Assembly (NCBI GenBank): GCA_020638655.1
Contig: JACKIC010000003.1
Coordinates: forward strand, 124,001 to 188,000
DNA: 64,000 nucleotides
Direction: 5' to 3'
From: Planctomycetota bacterium
GTDB lineage: Bacteria > Planctomycetota > UBA1135 > UBA2386
The notes beneath the pieces are model-generated. The model was given only the letters and a program-made list of their open reading frames with translations. It did no database searches and was not told the origin of the DNA. Below are positions 33,306-42,438 of the stretch, in pieces; the stretch's first letter is position 1, and the number at the start of each line of letters is the position of its first letter. The translations under genes were made by a program, and so were the position numbers.

Positions 33306-35129
33306 ATGCAACGCCTACTGTTCGTACTCTCTCTCAGCGGTGCCTGCTTCGCCCAGGCACCATCGGTGGTCTCCACTTCGCCGTCAGCATTCGGGATCAC
33401 GGGGCCGTTCGACCCGATCGAGGTGCTGTTCGCCGCGCCCATCGACCCGCTGACGGTGACGCCGCACAGCTTCGCGGTGTTCGGCCACTGGACCGGTGTG
33501 GTGCCGGGAACCCTCAGCGTCGACGCATCCAATACGCGGATCACGTTCCAGCCGACGCGGCCGATCTTCGTCGGCGACGCCGTGCACGTCGATCTCGCGG
33601 CGTCGATCGCCGCGCCCGGTGGGCTGGGCCTGCCCGGCGGACATCACTTCGAGTTTCTGGTGCGCACCGCGCCGGGCAGCGGCGTGTTCCAGTCGACCCA
33701 GACGATCTCGTTCCGCCTGCCCAACGAGGGCCAGATCTCGACCTACGGCATCCACGCCGGTGACGTCGACCGCGACGGCGCGCCCGACATCACCGCGATC
33801 AACGAGTACTCGCACGACCTGCGCACCTTCCACAGCGACGGGTGCATGACCTTCGGGCCGATGGTCCAGGTCGCCGACGGTCAGAACTGGCCGAGCCCGC
33901 ACGAGAGCGCCGACTTCAACCGCGACGGTTGGATGGATCTGGTCACGGGCGATTACGCGTTCGGCAACGTCTCGGTGTTCATGAACGACGGCGCGGGCAA
34001 CTACACGGCTCCGATCACCCTGGTGGGCGGCAACTACGTGCGCAGCGTCGGCGCCGGCGACCTCGACGGCGACGGCTACCCCGACGTGGTGGCGGGCAAC
34101 GGCGGCACGACCCTGGTCTGGCTGAACAACGGCTCGGGCGGCTTCCTGCCGCCGGTGCTCTACTCCGGGCCCAACGGCAGCGCCGAGCTCAACCTCGTCG
34201 ACGCCAACGAGGACGGCCACCTCGACATCGTGTCGTGCAACCTCGTACCTGGCCAGACGTGGGTGATGCTGGGCAACGGCGACGGCACGTTCACCGGCAA
34301 CGCGACGCTGACGAACATCGGCGGGGCGCCGTTCGCCAGCGCGGCCGGCGACCTGAACGGCGACGGCCACGTCGACCTCGCCTACTGCTGCCACAACCCC
34401 GATTCGTTCACGTGGATGCTCGGCGACGGCGCCGGCGGCTTCGTGCTCGGTGGCTCGATGGCCGCCGGTGGCGGCCCGACCTCGGTGCATCTGGGCGATC
34501 TCGAGGGCGACGGCGATCTCGACGCCGTCATCTCGCACTACTACTCGGGCGACTTCTACGTCTACCTCAACAACGGGCAGGGCAGCTTCGCGGCTCCCTA
34601 CATCCTGCCCGCGGTGTCCGCGGCCGCGTGCACCACGCTCGCCGACTTCGATCGCGACGGCGACCTGGACATCATGGTGGCCGACGAGAACGCGGACGTC
34701 GGCATCCTCTACTCGCAGCAGAGCCTGCCCGTGCCGGGCATCCAGCCGTCCGACTGTGACGCGACGCTGCGAATCGACCAGCGCGCCGACGGCGCCGGCT
34801 TCGGCGGCCGGCCGGCGGTGCCCGTGCACATCGGCAACCAGATGGCGCTGTCGGTGTCCGGACCGCCCAACGCGTTGACGCTGCTGGCGGTGGGCTTCCC
34901 GTCGACGGTGAGCGTGCAGCTCGCGCACCTCGGGTTGATGAGCTTCGATCAGACCCTGCCGCTGGCCATCATGCAGGTCACGCTGCTCGATCCGAACGGC
35001 GAGTTCAACCGGCCGTACTCGTTGCCGCTGTGGGTGCCGTCCGGCTTCGTCATGTGCCTGCAGGCGGGCGTGCTGTCGCCGACGCGCGAACTGTTGACCA
35101 ACCCGATGCAGTTCGTCATGGTTCCGTGA
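33306..35129 (+). CDS. Secreted FG-GAP/VCBS seven-repeat protein with Ig-like domain
   Basis: This 607-residue secreted protein has a signal peptide ending ACFAQ. Residues 20-125 are an Ig-like domain of the Big_5 type (PSVVSTSPSAFGITGPFDPI, then a closing VHVDLAASIAA). Seven FG-GAP calcium-loop repeats follow: DVDRDGAPDITA, DFNRDGWMDLVT, DLDGDGYPDVVA, DANEDGHLDIVS, DLNGDGHVDLAY, DLEGDGDLDAVI and DFDRDGDLDIMV. Seven repeats would close one beta-propeller, like integrin-type propellers. The C-terminal 120 residues resemble the shared C-terminal domain of this window (IGNQMALSVSGPPNALTLL, TLPLAIMQVTLLDPNG), with a weaker ending. It is probably a surface protein. Confidence 0.83.
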   Translation: MQRLLFVLSLSGACFAQAPSVVSTSPSAFGITGPFDPIEVLFAAPIDPLTVTPHSFAVFGHWTGVVPGTLSVDASNTRITFQPTRPIFVGDAVHVDLAASIAAPGGLGLPGGHHFEFLVRTAPGSGVFQSTQTISFRLPNEGQISTYGIHAGDVDRDGAPDITAINEYSHDLRTFHSDGCMTFGPMVQVADGQNWPSPHESADFNRDGWMDLVTGDYAFGNVSVFMNDGAGNYTAPITLVGGNYVRSVGAGDLDGDGYPDVVAGNGGTTLVWLNNGSGGFLPPVLYSGPNGSAELNLVDANEDGHLDIVSCNLVPGQTWVMLGNGDGTFTGNATLTNIGGAPFASAAGDLNGDGHVDLAYCCHNPDSFTWMLGDGAGGFVLGGSMAAGGGPTSVHLGDLEGDGDLDAVISHYYSGDFYVYLNNGQGSFAAPYILPAVSAAACTTLADFDRDGDLDIMVADENADVGILYSQQSLPVPGIQPSDCDATLRIDQRADGAGFGGRPAVPVHIGNQMALSVSGPPNALTLLAVGFPSTVSVQLAHLGLMSFDQTLPLAIMQVTLLDPNGEFNRPYSLPLWVPSGFVMCLQAGVLSPTRELLTNPMQFVMVP

Positions 35130-36256
35130 CCGGTGCCGCGACCGGCACCGGGGTGCGCCGCCGGCACCGGCGCGGCGTCCTAGTCGCGTTGTCGGCGCTG
35201 CTGCTGATCATGGTCGCTTCTGCAAGCCTGGCTGGCAGCGGATTGCTCGCCGACTCCTACCGCGTGCGCGCCGCCGACGACCGGCGCGTGCCGCTCGCCG
35301 TGCTCGGGGACTCGGACAGTCACGGCTACCGCGACAGCCTGGCGTTCCCTCCGGGTTCCGCGGCGCGCGGCGGCCGGTACCGCCAGGCCGCGGCGCAGTG
35401 GACCGAGGTCCTGGACGAGCTCGCCGGCGATCGGGTGGACTGCGGCGACTTCGGCATCTGGGGCGGGCGGCAGAGCGTCGTGCGGGCGCTCGAGGCGATC
35501 GGCTGCGAGCGCCGGGCCCCGCGCAAGCAGGACCACCAGTTCAACCTGGCCTTCAGCGGCGCGCGCTGCGCGGACCTGCTGCGGGGCCCGCGGCGGCAGG
35601 TGCCGCGGCTGTTGACGCTGATGGCGGAAGAACCGGCGCGGTGGCGCGGCGGCGTGGTCGTGATCCGGATCGGCATCGTCGACCTGGGCGGAGAACCGCA
35701 GCTCGATCGGATGGCGACCGACCCCGACGACGCGGAACTCGCGGCGACCGTCGCGAGCTGCATCGCGGACATCACCGCCGCGCGCGCGGCGATCCGGGCG
35801 GCGCACCCGCAGACCCGGGTCGTGCTCGTCGGCCTGTTCGACAACGCCGAGGTGCCGTCGTTCCAGGAGCGCTGGCGCACGCGGCTGGCGACCAGCAACC
35901 GGCGCGCCGTGCTCGACCGCTTCGACGGCGCGCTGCGGGCGCTCGCGGCGGCGGATTCGCTCACGGCCTTCTTCGACGATCGCGCGTGGTTCGCGGCGCG
36001 GTGGGGCGGTCGCGACGACGACGGTGTGCCCGCGTATCGCGCCGTGCAACTGGCCGGCCTGCGGGTCGAGCACGGCGCCGGCGACGAGCCGACGCACACC
36101 GCGTTGGCCGACGGTCACGCCGGACTGGTCGTGAACGCGGTGTGGGCCCAGTCGCTGTCGCGGTTGTTGGCCGAGGAGCTGCAGCTGCCGGTGCGGCCGA
36201 TCACGGACGCCGAGGTCGAGACCTTCGTGCGTGGGCGCTACCCTGCTGCACGCTGA
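35126..36256 (+). CDS. SGNH-hydrolase-like exported protein
   Basis: This gene encodes 376 residues from a GTG that overlaps the previous stop (GTGA), so it is translationally coupled to the FG-GAP gene. Residues 15-38 are a hydrophobic signal anchor. The remainder looks like an SGNH/GDSL hydrolase: block I AVLGDSDSHGY (Ser in GDS), block II FNLAFSGARCADLL, block III-like VVIRIGIVDL, and a late Asp-x-x-His pair in ADGHAGLV. These would supply the oxyanion residues and the Ser-His pair of an esterase. The substrate is unknown; a polysaccharide or lipid ester in the envelope is a guess. The upstream in-frame extension to 35030 is inside the neighbouring gene. Confidence 0.68.
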   Translation: MTGAATGTGVRRRHRRGVLVALSALLLIMVASASLAGSGLLADSYRVRAADDRRVPLAVLGDSDSHGYRDSLAFPPGSAARGGRYRQAAAQWTEVLDELAGDRVDCGDFGIWGGRQSVVRALEAIGCERRAPRKQDHQFNLAFSGARCADLLRGPRRQVPRLLTLMAEEPARWRGGVVVIRIGIVDLGGEPQLDRMATDPDDAELAATVASCIADITAARAAIRAAHPQTRVVLVGLFDNAEVPSFQERWRTRLATSNRRAVLDRFDGALRALAAADSLTAFFDDRAWFAARWGGRDDDGVPAYRAVQLAGLRVEHGAGDEPTHTALADGHAGLVVNAVWAQSLSRLLAEELQLPVRPITDAEVETFVRGRYPAAR

Positions 36257-36261
36257 CCCGC

Positions 36262-37071
36262 ATGACCTTCGACACAGCCCACCGCCTGATCGATCGATTC
36301 GCCGACCTGCCCGGACTGCGCGGCTGGCGGCGCCGGCGCTACGAGTTGCGCTTCCAGGGGCGGCTCGGGCACGCCTTCTGGGGCGTGCACCCGACGTTCG
36401 CGGCGGCGGCGGCGGCGGTGCCCGCGGGGTTGCCTGGCGACTACGACAACGACGAGGCCGCGGGGCTGTACGTCGAGCGGGTGCAGGTCGACGACCACGA
36501 TCGCGCGCCGCTGTTCTGGCTGCTCGAGGCGCTGGTGAGGGGCGCGCGCCGGATCTGCGATCTCGGCGGCAGCACCGGCATCAAGTACTACGCCTTCGCG
36601 CCGCTGCTGAAGCCGGCCGCGGCCGTGAACTGGCACGTGATCGAGGTCCCGGCTGCGGCGGCGCTCGGCGCGCGCCTCGCCGCGCAGCACGGCGTCGGCG
36701 ACCAACTCACCTTCGGCAGCGACCGGGCAGCGGCCTCGGGTTGCGACGTCCTGTTCCTCTCCGGCGCGCTGCAGTACCTGCCGCAATCGCTCGGGCAGAT
36801 CCTCGCCGCGCTGACCGAGAAGCCGCGGCGCGTGCTCGTCAACACCACGCCGATCCACCCGCACCGCTCCTACTTCACGCTCAACAACATCGGCGCCGCG
36901 TGCTGTCCGTATCGGGTCACGGCGCGCGGCGAATTCGTCGACGAGGTGGTCGCGCAGGGCTACGCGCTGCGCGACGAGTGGCGGAACATCGGCAAGTGCC
37001 TCGAGCTGCCGTTCGATCGGGACCTCTCGATCGAGCACTACTCCGGCTTCTGCTTCGAGCGGCAGGGTTGA
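36262..37071 (+). CDS. TIGR04325-family methyltransferase
   Basis: The product has 269 residues and an alpha/beta SAM-binding fold of the TIGR04325 type. Marks are FWGVHPTFAAA and YVERVQVDDHDRAPLFWLLE near the start, the SAM-binding loop ICDLGGSTGIKYYAF, and WHVIEVPAAAALG. LFLSGALQYLPQSL and the family ending PIHPHRSYFTLNNIGAACCP, then EWRNIGKCLELP, follow. Members are often found in cell-surface polysaccharide clusters and their substrate is unknown. It starts 5 bp after the SGNH-like gene, so the two are probably one operon, consistent with envelope glycan modification (inferred). Confidence 0.83.
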   Translation: MTFDTAHRLIDRFADLPGLRGWRRRRYELRFQGRLGHAFWGVHPTFAAAAAAVPAGLPGDYDNDEAAGLYVERVQVDDHDRAPLFWLLEALVRGARRICDLGGSTGIKYYAFAPLLKPAAAVNWHVIEVPAAAALGARLAAQHGVGDQLTFGSDRAAASGCDVLFLSGALQYLPQSLGQILAALTEKPRRVLVNTTPIHPHRSYFTLNNIGAACCPYRVTARGEFVDEVVAQGYALRDEWRNIGKCLELPFDRDLSIEHYSGFCFERQG

Positions 37072-37137
37072 CCGCGTCCGCGGATCCGCGCCGCTGATTC
37101 GATCCTGCGGCCTCGGCCCGCTACAACGGCGCGCCGG

Positions 37138-38049
37138 ATGCCGCCCGTGCCCACCCGCTTCGTCGTGCCGTTCGCGATCGGTCTCTTGTGCCTGGTCTGG
37201 AGCAGCACGTGGTACGGGATCCGCATCTGCCTGCTCGAACAGCCGCCGCTGACATCGGCCGCGGTGCGGTTCCTGGTCGCGGGACTGGCGATGGCTGCGG
37301 TCGCGCCGCGGCTGCGCGCGCGAGAGGACGCGCCCGCGCCGCCGGCGTGGCTGTGGCTCACGGCCGGTGCGCTGAGCTTCGCGGGTTCGTACGGGATCCT
37401 CTATCACGCCGAGCAGTTCGTGCCGTCGGGCATCGCGGCGGTGTTGTGGGGCATCTTCCCGCTGCTGATGGCGGTCAGCGGCCTGCTGTTCCTCGGCGAG
37501 CGGCTCGGGTTGCGCAAGCTGCTCGGCATGCTGATCGCCTTCGGGGGCATCGTCACGGTGTTCGGCGGCGGGCTCGGCGGTATCGACGCCGGCAACGTGC
37601 ACTACGCGCTGGTGCTGCTGCTGAGCCCGGTGGTGTCGGCAGTCGGCACGACCTTGATCAAGAAGTTCGGCAGCGGCACCAGCTCGGTGGTGCTCAACCG
37701 CAACGGCATGCTGGTCGGTTCGGTGTGGCTCGGCATCGCGGCGTTCGTGCTCGAAGACCCGCTGGCGGCGACCTGGAGCCTGCGCGGCGTGTTGGCGCTG
37801 ACCTACCTGGCCCTGTTCGGCACGGCGCTGACCTTCGGCATCTACTTCTGGCTGCTGCGCACCACGCCGGCGTCGCGGCTGGCCCTGATCACCTACGTGA
37901 CGCCGGTCCTGGCGATGGCGCTCGGCGCTGCGGTCGGCGACGGTGACATGGACAAGAACGCGTGGGCCGGTACGGCGGCCGTCGTGTTCGGCATCGGGCT
38001 CGTGGTCAGCAAGGGCCGTGCGGCCAACGCCCCGGCGCCGGCCCGCTAG
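37138..38049 (+). CDS. EamA-family (DMT superfamily) transporter
   Basis: This 303-residue protein has ten membrane helices in two EamA repeats. The first repeat has LLCLVWSSTWYGIRICL, with the family W-x-S-x-x-W region, and the second ends LLRTTPASRLALITYVTPVLA. The C-terminus GTAAVVFGIGLVVSKGR is typical. DMT transporters export metabolites, amino acids or drugs by proton exchange. It follows the methyltransferase gene by 66 bp on the same strand and might be cotranscribed. Export of the NRPS-PKS product is possible but not supported, because four unrelated genes lie between. Confidence 0.87.
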   Translation: MPPVPTRFVVPFAIGLLCLVWSSTWYGIRICLLEQPPLTSAAVRFLVAGLAMAAVAPRLRAREDAPAPPAWLWLTAGALSFAGSYGILYHAEQFVPSGIAAVLWGIFPLLMAVSGLLFLGERLGLRKLLGMLIAFGGIVTVFGGGLGGIDAGNVHYALVLLLSPVVSAVGTTLIKKFGSGTSSVVLNRNGMLVGSVWLGIAAFVLEDPLAATWSLRGVLALTYLALFGTALTFGIYFWLLRTTPASRLALITYVTPVLAMALGAAVGDGDMDKNAWAGTAAVVFGIGLVVSKGRAANAPAPAR

Positions 38050-38089
38050 ACTGGGCGGCCCCCCGCGTCCTCGAATCCAGGAGTCGTGC

Positions 38090-40291
38090 GTGTCCCCGTC
38101 GCGCCCCTTCCGCGCCCCGATGCTCGGGGCCGCGCTCGTGTTCTCGTCCCTGATCGCGCCCGCTGCCGCCCAGGGAGACCTGATCGGCTTCGGCTCGCAG
38201 CGCTTCGACAGCCGGCTCGACGACGCCACCGACTACGTCGAGGTCGCCTGCGGCGACGGCCACGTGATCGCGCGGCGCCAGAGCGGCGAGGTCGTCGCGT
38301 TCGGCAGCAACAGCTTCGGTCAGTGCAACGTGCCGGCGCTGCCCCAGGGCATCAGCTGGGTCGAGCTGCGCGCCGGGGACCGGCACACGTTGTTGCGGCG
38401 TTCGGACGGCCAGGTGGTCGCGTTCGGGCGCAACACGCACGGACAGTGCAACGTGCCGGCGCTGCCGGTCGGCGTCGTCTACTCGCAGGTCGACGGCGGC
38501 GGCCTGCACTCGGTGGCGCTGCGCAGCGACGGGCTCGCGGTGGCGTTCGGGGACAACGCCTACGGGCAGTGCAACGTGCCGGCGCTGCCGTCCGGAGTCA
38601 CCTACGTCGAAGCTGCGGCCGGCGAACGTCACACGGTGCTGCGGCGCTCGGACGGCGTCGTGCTCGCGTTCGGCGAGAACCTCTACGGTCAGTGCAACGT
38701 CGTCGCGCCGCCGCCCGGCTTGACCTACACCAAGGTCGACGCCGGGGTCTACCACACGATCTGCGTGCGGTCGGACGGCGCGATCGTCGGCTGGGGCGAC
38801 AACTTCTTCGCGGTGCTCAACATCCTGCCGTTGCCGCCGGGGCTCAGCTACGTCGACGTCGTCGCGGGGCGTGGACAGAGCGTGGCGATGCGCTCGGACG
38901 GCTCCGTGGTCGCGTGGGGCTACAACTACTTCCACGAGTGTGACGTGCCGGCGTTGCCGCCGGGGCTCGTCTACGTGCAGATCGCGGCCGGCGAGTACCA
39001 GTCGATGGCGCGCCGCTCCGACGGCCGCATGATCCGCTGGGGCTACAACTACTACAGCCAGCTCGGCGCGCCGGCGCTGCCCGCGGGGCTCGCCTACACG
39101 AAGGTCTCGGCCGGCGGCGGCAACACGCTGGCTCTGCGCTCGGACGGCGAGGTGATCGCCTGGGGCGACAACTACCAGGGGCAGAGCGCGCCGGTGCCGC
39201 TGCCGCCGGGGCTGACCTACGTCGACGTCGACGCGGGCTACGCGCACATGGTGGCGCTGCGTTCCGACGGCAGCGCGGTGGGCTGGGGCTACAACTTCAG
39301 CTACCAGGCGACGCCGCCGCCGTTGCCGCCGGGCCTCACCTACACCAAGGTCGTCGCCGGCGGTGAGCACTCGCTGGGGCTGCGCTCGGACGGCTCGTTG
39401 ATCGGGTGGGGTTTCAACGGGTTCGGCCCGACGACCATCCCGACGCTGCCGGCGGGCACGACCTGGCGCGACATCGACGCGGGTGGCGAGCACTCGCTGG
39501 CGCTGTTGTCGGACGGCTCGGTGCTGGCGTGGGGGCGCAACCTCGAAGGGCAGTGCAACGTGCCGGCGCTGCCGCTGCCCGTGCTGCAGATCGCCGCGGG
39601 CATCGGTCACAGCGCCGTGCGACTCGCCGACGGTTCGCTGCGCGTCTGGGGCTGGAACGCGTTCGGGCAGTGCAACGTGCCGCCGCTGCCCGCGGGCGTG
39701 ACATTCGTCGACGTGATCGCGGGGGGCAACCACACCGTGGCGCGGCGCTCGGACGGCCAGGTCGTGGCCTGGGGACGCAACCTGGAATCGCAGGTCGACG
39801 TGCCGGACCTGCCGGCTGGCGTCGGCTTCACCGAGGTGACCTGCGGCTACGACCACACGGTGGGACGGCTCGGCGCGGTCAGCCGGTGCGTGGTGTTCGG
39901 CGCGGGCTGCGCCGGTTCGGGGCCCGCGCCGCGCCTCGTGCCCGAAGACACGCCGCGGCTGGGGCGCGACTTCGCGCTGCGGTTGTTCGACCTGCCCGCC
40001 AATGCCGCGCTGCTCTGTGCCGGCTTCAGCGACACCCAGGCCGCGGCCGGGCCGCTGCCCCTGGCGATGGCGCCCTACGGCATGCCGGGCTGCCAGTTGC
40101 ACTGCAGCATCGAGGCGGTGACCTTCGTGGCCGGCACCGGCGGCGCGGCCCGCTCGGTGTTCGCCGTGCCGGGCAACCAGGCCCTGATCGGGCTGCGCTT
40201 CTTCCAGCAGGCCATGGTGTTCGACCCGGGCGCCGGCAACGGGCTGGCGGCCGTGATGTCCGATGCCATCGCCGCGACCGTGGGGGGCTGA
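38090..40291 (+). CDS. Secreted RCC1-like repeat protein
   Basis: This gene encodes 733 residues from a GTG with a GGAG site; an ATG at 38120 would also keep the signal peptide, which ends IAPAAAQG. Residues about 45-610 are 13 RCC1-type repeats of roughly 43 residues. The unit pattern is RRSDGxVVAWGxNxxGQCNVPxLPxG, then a YxxVxAGxxH step. Repeats 1-4 and 11-12 keep the GQCNVP core and the others vary. Seven such units make one propeller, so 13 may make two. The C-terminal 120 residues are the shared planctomycete domain (LGRDFALRLFDLPANAALL, GCQLHC, FFQQAMVFDPGAGN). It is probably a surface protein; an enzyme is unlikely. Confidence 0.83.
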   Translation: MSPSRPFRAPMLGAALVFSSLIAPAAAQGDLIGFGSQRFDSRLDDATDYVEVACGDGHVIARRQSGEVVAFGSNSFGQCNVPALPQGISWVELRAGDRHTLLRRSDGQVVAFGRNTHGQCNVPALPVGVVYSQVDGGGLHSVALRSDGLAVAFGDNAYGQCNVPALPSGVTYVEAAAGERHTVLRRSDGVVLAFGENLYGQCNVVAPPPGLTYTKVDAGVYHTICVRSDGAIVGWGDNFFAVLNILPLPPGLSYVDVVAGRGQSVAMRSDGSVVAWGYNYFHECDVPALPPGLVYVQIAAGEYQSMARRSDGRMIRWGYNYYSQLGAPALPAGLAYTKVSAGGGNTLALRSDGEVIAWGDNYQGQSAPVPLPPGLTYVDVDAGYAHMVALRSDGSAVGWGYNFSYQATPPPLPPGLTYTKVVAGGEHSLGLRSDGSLIGWGFNGFGPTTIPTLPAGTTWRDIDAGGEHSLALLSDGSVLAWGRNLEGQCNVPALPLPVLQIAAGIGHSAVRLADGSLRVWGWNAFGQCNVPPLPAGVTFVDVIAGGNHTVARRSDGQVVAWGRNLESQVDVPDLPAGVGFTEVTCGYDHTVGRLGAVSRCVVFGAGCAGSGPAPRLVPEDTPRLGRDFALRLFDLPANAALLCAGFSDTQAAAGPLPLAMAPYGMPGCQLHCSIEAVTFVAGTGGAARSVFAVPGNQALIGLRFFQQAMVFDPGAGNGLAAVMSDAIAATVGG
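38275..39845 (+). repeat. Thirteen tandem coding repeats of about 129 bp
   Basis: The RCC1-like gene contains a tandem array with a period of about 129 bp that encodes the 43-residue units. DNA similarity is highest around the GQCNVPALP core (for example near 38323, 38447, 38563 and 39550), which suggests expansion by unequal crossing-over. It is a coding repeat, not a CRISPR array. Confidence 0.75.
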
Positions 40292-40335
40292 CCGGCCACC
40301 TTTCCTTCGCGGCCGGCCCGGGTAGGCTTCTGCCC

Positions 40336-40611
40336 ATGCTCAAGACCCTCGCTGTCCTGGTTCTGTCGTTCGGGCTGGCTGGTTGTGGTGGCTCGGCCGA
40401 TGCCGCGGCCGTGGATTCCGGCGCCAAGTCCGACGCCGTGCTCGCGGCGCCTGCCGAAGGTGGCGGCGGCTGCTGTGGCGGTTGCGCCGACGAAGGCGCC
40501 GCGCCGGCCGGCGAGGCCTGCTGCGCGGGCGAGGCGAAGGGCGGCGGCTGCTGCAGCGAAGGGCTGGTCGTGCCGCCCGCCGAGGCCAAGAAGGCCGACG
40601 GCAAGAACTGA
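40336..40611 (+). CDS. Small Cys-pair lipoprotein
   Basis: The product has 91 residues with a lipoprotein signal peptide (LSFGLAGC lipobox). The mature peptide is Ala/Gly/Glu-rich and carries three Cys-Cys clusters: GGGGCCGGC (about 47-55), EACCAG and GGGCCSE. The tail is Lys-rich (AEAKKADGKN). I do not recognise the family. The Cys pairs could bind a soft metal or make disulfides, and the chain is otherwise low-complexity and probably disordered. It starts 45 bp after the RCC1 gene and ends 40 bp from the convergent next gene. Confidence 0.6.
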   Translation: MLKTLAVLVLSFGLAGCGGSADAAAVDSGAKSDAVLAAPAEGGGGCCGGCADEGAAPAGEACCAGEAKGGGCCSEGLVVPPAEAKKADGKN

Positions 40612-40650
40612 TCGGGAAGAACGGATCGCGGCGCGTCGCGGCGTGTCGCG

Positions 40651-42372
40651 TCACTCAGTGTCGAGCGGCCGCTTCGCGAGTTTGCGCAGCGCCGCGCGCA
40701 GCTTCTTGTGGGCGTCGAGGCGCCGCACGTAGTCCGACTCGCGCGGGCCGCCCTTGGCGCGCGCGACCTCGGCCAGGTCCTGTAGTTCGCCCGCGCTCCA
40801 GTCGCTGACGCCGGGCAGGCACAGGATCAGCGGGCTCCAGCGCTGCCAGGCGCGCCGCTCGTCCTTGGACCAGCGCGTCCAGTCGCGCGCGCCGCAGAGC
40901 TCGGCGGCCTCGTCGGCGCAGACCTCGAGGCCGCGCTCGCGGTCGGCGCCGAAGCGCCGCGCCAGCAGGTCGGTAACGGCGACGCCGAGGTTGGCGATCG
41001 GGAACACGCCGACGACGTCGTCGCGCGTCTTGCCCGTCGACCAGTAGACGTTGTGCTCGGCGAGCTGCTGCAGCGTCGCGATCGAGGTGCGGTGGCCGGG
41101 CTTCTTGCGCATCTTCGCGAGCTCGCGTTCCATCGCCTTCAGGACCTGCGGGTCGCGCGCCCGGAAACCGAGCTTCTGGTAGAACCACCACGCGCCCGAC
41201 TGCAGGCCCTCGTCGTTGCCGCCGCCGCCCAGCTGATACGGGTAGATCGCGAAGGTGTCCGAGCCGTAGAGCTGCTGGGTCACCGCCAGCGCGCGGCCGT
41301 AGACGTGGCCGGCTTCGCCGCCGCGCCACGTGTCGAAGACGTTGTAGGCGACCTCGCTGCTGCCGAACAGGCCGCTGGTCAGCACGTAGCCGATCGGGAC
41401 GCCGTTCTTGAGCGTCAGGTAGGCGTAGACGCCCTCGACGAGCAGTCGCCGATCGGGCCGCATGCCGACGACGGCGAACTCGAGCCCGTCCCCGCACTCG
41501 AACAGGCGCACGTCGCGCGGATCGCCGTAGGCGAACGCGTCGAGGTCGCGGTGGCGCACCACCATGGCGTCGCGGGCCAGCGCGATGACGCGCGCGCCGT
41601 TCTTGTCGTTGAGTTCGACCTCGCGGGCACGGAACTTCACCGCCTGCTTCAGGTCGGGACGCGCGCGCTGCAGCGGCTCGACCTGGTAGTGCACGGGGCG
41701 GCCGTGCAGCAGCGCCCGCGATCGCGACGGCGCGCCGATCCGCGGCAGCAGGTCGAACTCGAAGTCGAGCTCCTCGAGGAAGGTCTCGCGCTCCTGCTCG
41801 GTGCGGCCGAGCCGCGCGCAGCGTTCGATCACGAAGTCCGCATCGGTCGTGCTCGGGCCGGCGAGGCGCCGGATCCACTCCTGCACGCTCCACTCGACCT
41901 CGTCGAGGCCGGGGGTCTCGGGCCACGTGGCCAGCAGCGCCAGCCGCTGCGCCAGTAGCTCCTCCTTCTCGAAGCTGTCCCAGACGATCTCGAGCGCGCC
42001 GGGCAGGCGCCGCGACAGCCAGATCGCGGTCGTCGCGAAGAACGCGAAGCGCGTCGTCGTGCCGGCGATGCCCGTGTCGCGCAGCGCCTCGCGGTGCGCG
42101 AGCAGGTCGTCGCGCGAGTCGAACCGGTCGAGGCACTCGACGACCTTGTCCAGCAGCGCGGCGTGGTCGGGGTAGGCGCGCAGGTGGCACAGCACCTCGT
42201 GCAGGCGCTGCACGTCGTCGGCCGAGCGCAGGCGGCTGTGTTCGAGGAGGCGCAGCAGCTCGAACTTGCGGTCGCCGGAGCCGTCGCCGAAGTGGGAGGC
42301 GAGCTGCTCGAGCTCGGCGAGCAGCTTCTTCGAGGAGTCGCGGGTCGCGGACGTCTTGTTGACCTTGGCCAC
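40651..42372 (-). CDS. Uncharacterised 573-residue cytoplasmic protein
   Basis: I do not recognise this protein. It has no signal peptide or membrane segment. The first 220 residues are helical and rich in Leu/Arg/Glu. Residues about 285-410 look like an alpha/beta domain with GNAT-like texture (LLVEGVYAYLTLKNGVPIGY, then AWWFYQKLGFRARDP), but no acetyl-CoA loop is clear. Other features are YQVEPLQRARPDLK, ELAKMRKKPGHRTSIATLQQ and a basic C-terminus (RRLDAHKKLRAALRKLAKRP). It faces the convergent Cys-pair lipoprotein gene. Its start (42372) lies about 70 bp beyond the hairpin that follows the PKD gene. Confidence 0.6.
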   Translation of the reverse strand: MAKVNKTSATRDSSKKLLAELEQLASHFGDGSGDRKFELLRLLEHSRLRSADDVQRLHEVLCHLRAYPDHAALLDKVVECLDRFDSRDDLLAHREALRDTGIAGTTTRFAFFATTAIWLSRRLPGALEIVWDSFEKEELLAQRLALLATWPETPGLDEVEWSVQEWIRRLAGPSTTDADFVIERCARLGRTEQERETFLEELDFEFDLLPRIGAPSRSRALLHGRPVHYQVEPLQRARPDLKQAVKFRAREVELNDKNGARVIALARDAMVVRHRDLDAFAYGDPRDVRLFECGDGLEFAVVGMRPDRRLLVEGVYAYLTLKNGVPIGYVLTSGLFGSSEVAYNVFDTWRGGEAGHVYGRALAVTQQLYGSDTFAIYPYQLGGGGNDEGLQSGAWWFYQKLGFRARDPQVLKAMERELAKMRKKPGHRTSIATLQQLAEHNVYWSTGKTRDDVVGVFPIANLGVAVTDLLARRFGADRERGLEVCADEAAELCGARDWTRWSKDERRAWQRWSPLILCLPGVSDWSAGELQDLAEVARAKGGPRESDYVRRLDAHKKLRAALRKLAKRPLDTE

Positions 42373-42438
42373 GGCGCGACCCTAGCAGCCGGGCCGTCGC
42401 GCCGCCATGCGTCGATGGGTGTAGGCCCCTGGAAGTGG

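Noticed and set aside
27150..33311. A 2053-residue open frame antisense to the NRPS gene
   Set aside because: It is a GC-rich shadow: Arg/Gln/Ala-rich translation with no domain motif. The plus strand has complete C, A, PCP and TE motifs.
37138..38049. EamA transporter as exporter of the NRPS-PKS product
   Set aside because: It lies 4 kb from the cluster with an FG-GAP, an SGNH-like and a methyltransferase gene between; there is no sequence support for the link.
38275..39845. Tandem repeats as a CRISPR array
   Set aside because: The period is about 129 bp, the units are coding and in frame, and there are no short identical repeats with variable spacers.
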